14,358 nucleotides of DNA. It comes from DATKCN01 sp035513175 (GTDB lineage Bacteria; Chloroflexota; Chloroflexia; Thermomicrobiales; CFX8). The translations under genes were made by a program, and so were the position numbers. The notes below the pieces were generated by a model, which had not been told where the DNA came from, did no database searches, and was given only the letters and a program-made list of their open reading frames with translations. The stretch spans positions 1 to 14,358 of the forward strand of contig DATKCN010000153.1 in assembly GCA_035513175.1 (NCBI GenBank). The letters run 5' to 3'. Positions within the stretch are counted from its first letter, which is position 1; the number at the start of each line of letters is the position of its first letter. Of the stretch, positions 5,828 to 12,250 are shown in pieces.

Positions 5828-8815
5828 ATGCTCGGACCCATGCTGGCCGCTCACCCTCCGTTCGTTGGGCGGGAGCGGGAACTGGCAGCCTTGTGGGAAC
5901 GCTTGGCATTGGCGAGGCAAGGTCACGGTGGTGTCGCGTTCGTCGCTGGCGAGCCGGGTATCGGCAAGACCCGGCTGGTTCTGGAACTCGCCGCGCGTGC
6001 CCGGGTGGAAACCTGGCTCGTCATGGTCGGACGAGCCTATGATTCCGACGGCATGCCACCTTATCTGCCGTGGGTGGAGGCACTCCGTGAGCACGTCCGC
6101 GCCTGCCCCGCGACAGAGCTGCGGACGCAACTTGGAAACGGCGCCGCCGATGTTGCGCTCATCGCACCCGACGTAGGCTCGCGGCTGTCTGATCTGCCAG
6201 CGCGTCCATCACAAAGCCCGGAGCACGACCGGTATCGCCTGTTCGAGAGCTTCACGGGGTTCCTCGTCAATATCGTGAAGTCCCGAACCGATGCCGCTGG
6301 TCTGCTGCTCGTGCTCGACGACCTCCACTGGTCCGACCGCCCGACTCTCCTGCTACTCGGGCATCTCGCCCGACGGTTGGCGGCGACCCCAATTCTTATC
6401 GTAGGAACCTACCGAACTGTTGATCTCGATCGGACGCACCCATTTTCGGCAGTACTGGCAGACCTGAGCCGCGAGCGACTCTCTGAGCGGGTGCTTCTCC
6501 GGCCCTTCTCCATCGCGGAAGCGGCCACGCTTGTCGAGGAGTTGACCGGCGTTCCGGCTGCTCCAGTCGTTATCGAGGCCATCTACCGCGAAACGGAGGG
6601 TAACCCGTTCTTCCTCGAGGAGGTCGTGCGGCACCTTGGAGCCGAAGGCAGGGATATAACCGACCCGCGTTCCGTTCCGGCCCGCTGGGACATCCCTGAG
6701 GGAGTGCGTCAGGTGCTCGGGCGCCGCCTATCCCGCCTCAGTCCGGTGGCAAATCAATTGTTACAGATCGCGGCGGTTCTCGGGGACGGCTTCCGCTTCG
6801 ACGTGCTGGCAGTGGCCAGCGGTGTCGATACTGGACCGCTCGTCGACGCCCTCGAGGAGACGGTGACGGCCGGCGTGATTCGAGAAGAGAATGGACGCTA
6901 CCACTTCACCCACGCACTGATCCGGCAGACGGCCAACCACGAGATGAGCGCCCCGCGGCGTGCAGGACTCCATCGCCGGGTTGGACAGGCGCTCGAGCGG
7001 CTTCACGGCGGCCACTCGGAGCCACACTTGGCTGAGCTGGCTCACCACTTCTGCAATGGCGCTCAGATCGAGGATCTGCCGAAGACGATCGACTATGCCC
7101 GCGGGGCTGCCGAGCGCGCCGTCTCGCTACTTGCCTACGAGGAGGCCGCCCGCCTTCACCAGCTGGCGCTCCAGGCGCTCGACCTCGCCGACGCGCCGGA
7201 CGAGGCGCAGCAGGGCGAGCTGCTGCTGGCGCTGGGCGAGGCCCGGCGAAAAGCCGGCCAGCTCAGCGAGGCCATGCAGGCATTCCAGCGCGCAGCCGGG
7301 GTCGCCCGCGCCTCGGGCGACACCGAGCGGTTAGCTCGCGCTGCGCTCGGTTACGAGGACGCCCTGCTGCCGACCGGGCTGCCGCGCGCCCCGGCCGGGG
7401 ACCCGTCGGCCCTGCTCCTAGAGGAGGCGCTGCGCGCGCTCCCGCTCGACGAGGGCGTGCTCCGGGCGCGAATTCTCGCCGGCCTCGGGCGGGCGCTCTA
7501 CTTCGCCGGGGCCGGAGGGCGAGCCGCCGCGCTCAACGACGAAGCCGTGGCGACGGCGCGGCGGGTCGGCGACGCCGGCGCGCTCGCCTACGCGCTGAAC
7601 ACGCGCTGCATGGCCGTCTGGGCGCACGAGGACCCCGCGGCGCGTCTCGCCACCGCGACCGAGTTGCTGCGCCTTGCCGAGGAGGTCGGCGACCGCGAGA
7701 TTGCCCTCGAGGGCCGGCGCTGGCGCCTATATGCTCTGCTGGACATGGGCGATACCGAGGCGGTCGACACGCAGATCGAGAACTACGCGCGCGTCGCGGC
7801 CGAGCTGCGGCAACCGCAGTACCTGTCGCACGTGGCGCTGTGGCGGGCCATGCGAGCCCTGATGGACGGTCGGTTCGCCGAGGTCGAGACACTGACCAAG
7901 GAGATGCTGGAAACTGGCCGGCGAGCCCAGCGCCGCGAGGCGGACCTCACCTTCGTCGCCCAGATGTTCGTGCTGCACCGCGACCGGGGCGACCTGGCCC
8001 AGCTCGCTGACCTCGAGCCGATGGTCCGGGAGCAAGCCGACGGCAATGAGGCGCACCCCGTTCGCCGCGCCCGGCTGGCGTGCCTACACATGGTGCTGGG
8101 TCGGCCAGTCGAGGCGCGCGCCGAGTTCGAGCGGCTGGCTCGCCGCGACTTCACCGACCTCCCGCGGGACCTGGCCTGGCTCTTCACGGTCGCGGAGCTG
8201 GTGGAGGTGTGCGCCTACCTCGGCGACGCGCGCCGCGCCGCGGCGTTGTACGAGCTGATGCGGCCATATGAGCGGTGGAACGTCGGCAGCAATGGCGTGG
8301 TCTGCCCCGGCCCCGTCTCGCACTACCTGGGCCTCGCTGCCGGGACGCTGGGCCGCTGGGACGATGCGCTGGCGCACTTCCAGACCGCCGCCGCGCTGGC
8401 GAGGCGCATGGGTGCGTGGCCAGTGCTGGGGCGGACGCTGGAGGCCCACGCCGCCGCGCTCCACGCCCGAAACAGAGGCAAGGACGCGGCCCGCGCGCGC
8501 GAGCTGCTGGAGCAGGCGCTGGCGATCTTCGACGAGCGCATGATGTCGGGCGACGTAGCCCGCACGCGGACCCGATTGGCTGAACTTTGGCCGACCGGGT
8601 GGGCCTCACGGCCGACCCGTCCCTCCGGCCTGACAGAGCGAGAGGTCGACGTGCTGCGTCTGATCGCGGCTGGCAGGAGCAACCGGGAGATCGCGGACGA
8701 ACTGACGCTGAGCGTGCGCACGATCGAGCGGCACATCACCAACCTGTACGGCAAGATCGACGCCCGTGGTCGGGCCGACGCGACCGCCTACGCGTTCAGA
8801 CACGATCTCATCTAG
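5828..8815 (+). CDS. Large ATPase-LuxR transcriptional regulator (MalT/LAL class, AAA_16-type ATPase, TPR)
   Basis: This is a 995-residue regulator. The N-terminal ATPase shows FVGRERELAAL at 12-22, Walker A GEPGIGKT at 41-48, Walker B LLLVLDDLHW at 159-168 and GTYR at 193-196, the layout of the AAA_16/adenylate-cyclase-associated ATPase type. A winged-helix-like segment follows (about 290-380). Residues of about 420-900 are Ala/Leu/Arg-rich helical repeats (TPR), the usual effector-sensing region. The LuxR helix-turn-helix occupies 935-995 and matches that of the 123-2459 regulator at 34 of 61 residues, while the ATPase halves belong to different subtypes. AAAGGA at 5814-5819, eight bases upstream, supports the ATG; TACACT (5784-5789) is a weak possible -10. 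It is first in a four-gene same-strand run and is the natural candidate to control it. Confidence 0.93.
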   Translation: MLGPMLAAHPPFVGRERELAALWERLALARQGHGGVAFVAGEPGIGKTRLVLELAARARVETWLVMVGRAYDSDGMPPYLPWVEALREHVRACPATELRTQLGNGAADVALIAPDVGSRLSDLPARPSQSPEHDRYRLFESFTGFLVNIVKSRTDAAGLLLVLDDLHWSDRPTLLLLGHLARRLAATPILIVGTYRTVDLDRTHPFSAVLADLSRERLSERVLLRPFSIAEAATLVEELTGVPAAPVVIEAIYRETEGNPFFLEEVVRHLGAEGRDITDPRSVPARWDIPEGVRQVLGRRLSRLSPVANQLLQIAAVLGDGFRFDVLAVASGVDTGPLVDALEETVTAGVIREENGRYHFTHALIRQTANHEMSAPRRAGLHRRVGQALERLHGGHSEPHLAELAHHFCNGAQIEDLPKTIDYARGAAERAVSLLAYEEAARLHQLALQALDLADAPDEAQQGELLLALGEARRKAGQLSEAMQAFQRAAGVARASGDTERLARAALGYEDALLPTGLPRAPAGDPSALLLEEALRALPLDEGVLRARILAGLGRALYFAGAGGRAAALNDEAVATARRVGDAGALAYALNTRCMAVWAHEDPAARLATATELLRLAEEVGDREIALEGRRWRLYALLDMGDTEAVDTQIENYARVAAELRQPQYLSHVALWRAMRALMDGRFAEVETLTKEMLETGRRAQRREADLTFVAQMFVLHRDRGDLAQLADLEPMVREQADGNEAHPVRRARLACLHMVLGRPVEARAEFERLARRDFTDLPRDLAWLFTVAELVEVCAYLGDARRAAALYELMRPYERWNVGSNGVVCPGPVSHYLGLAAGTLGRWDDALAHFQTAAALARRMGAWPVLGRTLEAHAAALHARNRGKDAARARELLEQALAIFDERMMSGDVARTRTRLAELWPTGWASRPTRPSGLTEREVDVLRLIAAGRSNREIADELTLSVRTIERHITNLYGKIDARGRADATAYAFRHDLI

Positions 8816-8939
8816 CGTCTACGTGTTTCCCGCCACGTCTCGTTGGGGGAGCGCCTGCCTCGGCGGGAGGGAATTGCGAGTTTGCTCGGAAGTCGGCAAC
8901 TCACCACCTGGCTAGCATGGTCATCGAAAGGAGGGCCAT

Positions 8940-9983
8940 ATGGCGACTCAGGTGGAAGAACAGACTCAGACTGCTGGAGCCCATCTATCTCCGGAGCGCG
9001 TCCTGCAACTCGGACTCGGCTTCTGGGGCTCGAAGACGTTGCTGAGCGCGGTTGAGCTCGATGTCTTCAGCGTCCTGGCGGACAGCCCCCAGGATGAAGA
9101 GACGCTGAGGCAACGGCTCGAACTGCACCCGCGCAGCGCGCGTGATTTCCTCGACGCGCTCGTGGCGCTCGGCATGCTCGAGCGCGATCGCGATGTCTAC
9201 CGCAACACACCGGAGACCGACCTGTTCCTGGACCGAGCCAAGCCATCGTACGTTGGTGGCCTGCTGGAGATGGCGAATGCACGGCTGTATCCGTTCTGGG
9301 GTTCGCTTACCGAGGGACTACGTACTGGAAAACCGCAGAACGAGGCCAAGACAGGCGGCGACTTCTTTGAAGTCCTCTACCAGGACCCGCAGTTGCTCGG
9401 ACAGTTCCTGCACGCGATGACCAGCCTCAGCTCGGGCGTGGCGCTCGTGATTGCGCGGAAGTTCCCCTGGGAGAAGTACCGCACCTTCGTCGACATCGGC
9501 TGCGCCGAGGGATGTCTCTCCGTCCAGGTTGCCTTGGCGCACCCGCACCTCACCGGCGGCGGGTTCGACCTGCCGCCCGTCCAGCCCCACTTCGAGGCTT
9601 TCGTCGCAGCGCACAGCCTGGGCGAGGAACTTCGCTTCTACCCGGGCGACTTCCTCCGTGAACCACTACCCGAGGCGGACGTGCTGGCGATGGGACGCAT
9701 CCTCCATGACTGGGGTGTGGAAGAGAAGCGCATGCTGATCGCCAAGGCCTACGAGGCGCTGCCGCCGGGCGGGGCGCTGATCGTTTACGACGCGGTGATC
9801 GATGACGAACGACGCCGTAACGCGTTCGGGCTGCTGATGAGCCTGAACATGCTCATTGAGACACCCGGTGGCTTCGATTACACCGGGGCTGAGTGTCAGC
9901 GCTGGCTGCGCGAGGCGGGCTTCCGGGAGACGTACGTCGAACACCTGGTCGGCCCCGACTCCATGGTCGTCGGCATCAAGTGA
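8940..9983 (+). CDS. SAM-dependent O-methyltransferase, family 2 (acetylserotonin/hydroxyindole O-methyltransferase-like)
   Basis: This 347-residue cytoplasmic enzyme transfers methyl from S-adenosylmethionine to a hydroxyl of a small molecule. The N-terminal winged-helix dimerisation domain spans about 17-98 (LGFWGSKTLLSAVELDVFSVL, read across 26-46, then a helix-turn-helix-like stretch to 90). The Rossmann domain has motif I DIGCAEG at 185-191, acidic D210 after strand 2, GDF at 236-238 and LHDW with H256, the position of the catalytic histidine in plant and bacterial family-2 O-methyltransferases. PPGGALIVYD follows at 275-284. Motif I is unusual: most relatives have DVGGGxG. A near-consensus AAAGGAGG (8927-8934), five bases before the ATG, predicts strong translation. 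It lies 124 bp after the regulator gene; the spacer may hold its own promoter. Similar enzymes tailor polyketides, phenazines and carotenoids; the substrate here is unknown. Confidence 0.9.
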   Translation: MATQVEEQTQTAGAHLSPERVLQLGLGFWGSKTLLSAVELDVFSVLADSPQDEETLRQRLELHPRSARDFLDALVALGMLERDRDVYRNTPETDLFLDRAKPSYVGGLLEMANARLYPFWGSLTEGLRTGKPQNEAKTGGDFFEVLYQDPQLLGQFLHAMTSLSSGVALVIARKFPWEKYRTFVDIGCAEGCLSVQVALAHPHLTGGGFDLPPVQPHFEAFVAAHSLGEELRFYPGDFLREPLPEADVLAMGRILHDWGVEEKRMLIAKAYEALPPGGALIVYDAVIDDERRRNAFGLLMSLNMLIETPGGFDYTGAECQRWLREAGFRETYVEHLVGPDSMVVGIK

Positions 9984-10069
9984 CGGTGTTGCGGCGACGC
10001 TCGCTCAAGTCGACCAGCATCCCTGGCAGCCGCGATTAATTGCAGCAGAACGAAGAAAGAGGAACGACG

Positions 10070-10582
10070 ATGCGCAGGCTCATCACAGCCTTCGGCATGG
10101 TTGTAGTGTTCCTCGTCCCAGCAGCGGTGCTCGCAGCACCCGGACGCGTCACGGACTCAGACAACCTGAAGCATTTCGTCACCATTCGGCAAGCGACCGC
10201 AAAACATCATGACGTCTCTCAGGCGCTTGCTGACGGTTACGTCCCGGTGTCCCCGTGTGACGAGCACCACGGGGTTGGCGCGATGGGCATCCATTACCTG
10301 AATCCTGCGCTCGCGATGGATCTGGTCCTGGACCCTCTTGCTCCCGAGCTTCTGCTCTACATTCCATCGGGCAACGGACTGAGGCTGGTCGCGGTGGAGT
10401 ACTTCGTGGCGGATGTAGGACAGCCGCACCCAACCCTGTTCGGTCAGGCATTTGACGGACCAGTGGCTGGCCATGAGCCCGCCATGCCGCCTGAACTCGT
10501 GCACTACGACTTGCAGGTCTGGCTATGGCAGGCGAACCCGGCTGGCATCTTTGCCCAGTGGAATCCTGCCCTTCGCTGTTAG
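10070..10582 (+). CDS. Small exported protein of unknown function, His-rich, two-cysteine
   Basis: This is a 170-residue protein. The signal peptide is clear: a basic MRR start, a hydrophobic core LITAFGMVVVFLVPAAV and cleavage near Ala22/Ala23 (AVLAAPG). The mature part has only two cysteines, C63 (VSPCDEHHGVG) and the C-terminal C170 (NPALRC), well placed for a disulfide after export. Conserved-looking stretches include MGIHYLNPAL (72-81), LLLYIP (94-99), LVAVEYF (106-112), FGQAFDGPV and VHYDLQVWLWQANPAGIFAQWNP (144-166). About a dozen histidines recur (46-47, 66-67, 75, 120, 135, 145), suggesting metal or haem contact, which is inference. I recall similar hypothetical secreted proteins in Actinobacteria and Chloroflexota but no assigned function. 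The start at 10070 follows AGAGGA (10058-10063) and places the signal peptide correctly; the in-frame start at 10040 would bury it. Confidence 0.82.
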   Translation: MRRLITAFGMVVVFLVPAAVLAAPGRVTDSDNLKHFVTIRQATAKHHDVSQALADGYVPVSPCDEHHGVGAMGIHYLNPALAMDLVLDPLAPELLLYIPSGNGLRLVAVEYFVADVGQPHPTLFGQAFDGPVAGHEPAMPPELVHYDLQVWLWQANPAGIFAQWNPALRC

Positions 10583-10617
10583 AGCCAACCCTCATGATGG
10601 CCGCTACCGCACAACAC

Positions 10618-10625
10618 AGGAGGTG
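10618..10625 (+). promoter_or_regulatory. Strong ribosome binding site for the small barrel protein
   Basis: AGGAGGTG is a full anti-Shine-Dalgarno match. Its AGGAGG core ends five bases before the ATG at 10629. It is the main reason for choosing this start over the in-frame ATG at 10452, which lies inside the exported-protein gene. Confidence 0.7.
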
Positions 10626-10628
10626 TTG

Positions 10629-10874
10629 ATGTACGGCATCCGAGCAGATATCCAAGGCATGACAGAACCGCAATTCGAGCAGATCATGCAGCAAGTCCAA
10701 ACGCAGCTGCAGGCCCAGCCAGGTTTCATCACGCATCTCGCCGGACCAACACACGAGGGGGGATACGTCATCCAGGCCTGGGTACAGGAGATAATGCAGC
10801 CGATCTTTCAGGCTGCGGGAATCGCGCCTCCTCAGATTCAGGAGCTCTCGGTTCTAAACTCGGTCTCTTCCTGA
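10629..10874 (+). CDS. Small dimeric alpha/beta-barrel (ABM-like) protein, apparently shortened
   Basis: This 81-residue protein looks like a member of the antibiotic-biosynthesis-monooxygenase-like ferredoxin-fold group. Strand 1 is MYGIRADIQGM, a helix follows at 13-28 (EPQFEQIMQQVQTQLQ), then PGFITHLAGPTHEGGYVIQAW (strands 2-3), a second helix VQEIMQPIFQAAGI and a final strand IQELSVLNSV. In relatives I know, about ten residues (typically W-E-S/D-x-E-A-F-x-x-F) separate strand 3 from the second helix. Here AW runs straight into VQEI, so an in-frame internal deletion is likely. The gene sits 46 bp after the exported-protein gene with an excellent ribosome site, so it is probably co-transcribed with it and translated. 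Enzymatic function is unproven; many relatives are simply uncharacterised. Confidence 0.6.
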   Translation: MYGIRADIQGMTEPQFEQIMQQVQTQLQAQPGFITHLAGPTHEGGYVIQAWVQEIMQPIFQAAGIAPPQIQELSVLNSVSS

Positions 10875-10897
10875 GCGATACAGGACGAGACCTGATC

Positions 10898-10929
10898 AGA
10901 CGGACCCGGCACTGCTGCCGGGTCCGTCT
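10898..10929 (+). terminator. Perfect 14-bp stem-loop closing the 5828-10874 gene run
   Basis: AGACGGACCCGGCA (10898-10911) pairs base for base with TGCCGGGTCCGTCT (10916-10929) around the loop CTGC. It begins 23 nt after the stop of the last gene in the run. No T-tract follows (ACGCCCC), as is common in GC-rich bacteria, so it may work with Rho or as an RNA 3' end stabiliser. Confidence 0.7.
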
Positions 10930-11190
10930 ACGCCCCATCAGAGTCAGGCTGGCGCCGTCCGGTACTGCAAGCTCTGCATGGGCGTGCTCGTTGCGCGTCG
11001 ATTGCTGTCTCCTTGCGAGTGCGGATCAGCAAGAAACCACGCTCCAGCGGCTCCGCCGACCAGCCCCCAAGCGCGCTCCCGCCGTCAACACCGACGCGAG
11101 GCGCACGTTGGGCGGCGCACGCCGATCGAGCCGCACCTCTGACGCGACGCGAACGACGGGGCGCGGATCAGCGCCAGACAGTCCTGCGCA
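10930..11190. other. Non-coding or decayed spacer between convergent genes
   Basis: About 260 bp lies between the terminator hairpin and the 3' end of the DapA-family gene. No intact gene is visible. On the minus strand, two frames read in a coding-like way but are out of register: VRLDRRAPPNVRLASVLTAG in one, then LGGWSAEPLERGFLLIRTRK in another (roughly 11170 down to 10999). This may be a frameshifted remnant; I cannot name a family. Confidence 0.35.
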
Positions 11191-12084
11191 CTATGCGCTG
11201 CGTGCTTCGATCCCGACGAACGCCATTGTCGCGTCCAGCCCTGCCAGCGTGGTCTCGTCCAGCGAGGGGCCGGGGCGGCGGACGAGGGCGCAGTCGATGA
11301 AGCCCCGGCGGCGCAGGATTTCCTTGCGGATGGCGAGGCCGACCTTGGGCTGGCCCTCGTAGATCAGCAGCGGAAGGTGGCGGTAGAAGGCTTGCTCGGC
11401 CGCGCGGCGGTCGCCCGCGTGCCAGGCGCGCCAGACCTCGACCAGTGTCTCGGTGTACGCGAATCCGGTCATCGTGCCGCTGGAGCCTGCGCGCAATTCG
11501 TCCAACAGGTACATGCCGCCGATGCCGCCCACGATGGTCGCCTGCCCGTCGACAAGCGCCAGCGTCTGCGCGATGCGCTGCGGGGTCGGCGCGTCCTCCA
11601 GCTTGATGGTCGTGAGGCGCGGGACGTCCGCCGCGAGGTCTGCGAGGGCGCGCGGCGAGAGGCTGACGCCGTTCAGCGGCGGGTAGTCCTGCAGGATGAT
11701 CGGGATGTCGAGCGCGTCGCCGATCTTCTGAAAGTGGGCGGTCAGCCCCGGACCGGCCTGCACGAAGAGTGGCGGCGCGATCATGACACCCGCCGCGCCC
11801 GCCTGCTGCGCCTGGAGGGAGGCGGCGATCGTGGCCTCGGTTCCGTCGCGGGTGGTCCCGGCGAAGATCGGCACGCGCCCGGCGTTGACATCGATGACGG
11901 TCTCGATGACCTGCCGTCGCTCATCGTCGGTCAGCTTCTGCGTTTCACCGGCCACGCCGAGCACGGTGACGCCGTCGATGCCCATGCCGATCATCGCCTC
12001 GGTCAGCCGTCGCAGGCTGCCGAAGTCGAGCGCGCCGCCCGCGGTGAACGGCGTTGCGAGCACGTGGTTGACGCCTTGAATCAT
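11191..12084 (-). CDS. DapA (dihydrodipicolinate synthase)/N-acetylneuraminate lyase superfamily protein
   Basis: This 297-residue TIM-barrel aldolase or lyase uses a Schiff-base lysine. The key residues are visible: K161 in LTTIKLED as the imine-forming lysine and Y134 in ILQDYPPLNG as the catalytic tyrosine. The motif that in true DapA is GTTGES reads GVAGET (43-48), lacking the threonine pair used for the lysine-pathway substrate. GGIGGMYLLDELRAGSSGTM (186-205) and a C-terminal GLAIRKEILRRRGFI (249-263) resemble an uncharacterised branch of the family. I therefore do not call it lysine-biosynthetic DapA. The substrate is probably a 2-oxo acid giving or using pyruvate, which is inference. 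The ATG at 12084 follows a GGGGAGGGG stretch that belongs to the C-rich hairpin element. It shares strand with the proline dehydrogenase gene 166 bp upstream. Confidence 0.88.
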   Translation of the reverse strand: MIQGVNHVLATPFTAGGALDFGSLRRLTEAMIGMGIDGVTVLGVAGETQKLTDDERRQVIETVIDVNAGRVPIFAGTTRDGTEATIAASLQAQQAGAAGVMIAPPLFVQAGPGLTAHFQKIGDALDIPIILQDYPPLNGVSLSPRALADLAADVPRLTTIKLEDAPTPQRIAQTLALVDGQATIVGGIGGMYLLDELRAGSSGTMTGFAYTETLVEVWRAWHAGDRRAAEQAFYRHLPLLIYEGQPKVGLAIRKEILRRRGFIDCALVRRPGPSLDETTLAGLDATMAFVGIEARSA

Positions 12085-12091
12085 GGCCCCT

Positions 12092-12124
12092 CCCCCCGGC
12101 CCCCTCCCCGACGCGGAGAGGGGG
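12092..12124. repeat. C-rich intergenic hairpin element, copy 2
   Basis: CCCCCCGGCCCCCT (12092-12105) repeats 4357-4370 exactly. CCCCCTC (12100-12106) pairs with GAGGGGG (12118-12124), and CCG/CGG (12108-12110 and 12114-12116) extends the stem inside. On the minus strand it lies in the leader of the DapA-family gene and ends within eight bases of its ATG, so folding would affect its ribosome site. Confidence 0.5.
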
Positions 12125-12176
12125 AGCTAGTGTCGACGATGTCGCTGCCACTTCGCACAATACTTGAATGATTGTC

Positions 12177-12216
12177 TTAGACCGCCGAATCCTTGCACCG
12201 CCAGTTGGCGGTCTAA
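12177..12216 (-). terminator. Inverted repeat downstream of proline dehydrogenase with two alternative stems
   Basis: TTAGACCGCC (12177-12186) and GGCGGTCTAA (12207-12216) are perfect 10-bp complements with a 20-nt loop. The loop contains a second ACCGCC (12197-12202) that can pair instead with GGCGGT (12207-12212) around a 4-nt loop. The structure is 34 bp past the proline dehydrogenase stop and before the DapA-family gene. A terminator or processing site is the simplest reading; no T-run follows. Confidence 0.5.
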
Positions 12217-12223
12217 CTCCACG

Positions 12224-12244
12224 CGTCCCGCATCCCGCGTCCCG
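12224..12244. repeat. Three tandem 7-bp units
   Basis: CGTCCCG, CATCCCG and CGTCCCG follow one another directly, seven bases before the end of the proline dehydrogenase gene. The array is short and may be slippage; no function is evident. Confidence 0.4.
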
Positions 12245-12250
12245 ACTCAC

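Noticed and set aside
4995..5909. Minus-strand 304-residue frame across the MFS remnant
   Set aside because: The MFS-like residues are in a different frame; this one is Pro/Arg-rich with no domain.
11377..12171. Plus-strand 264-residue frame opposite the DapA-family gene
   Set aside because: Antisense to catalytic Lys and Tyr motifs; composition typical of a shadow.
12157..12175. ACAAT/ATTGT inverted repeat in an AT-richer patch
   Set aside because: Only five base pairs and no clear position relative to a promoter; could be chance.
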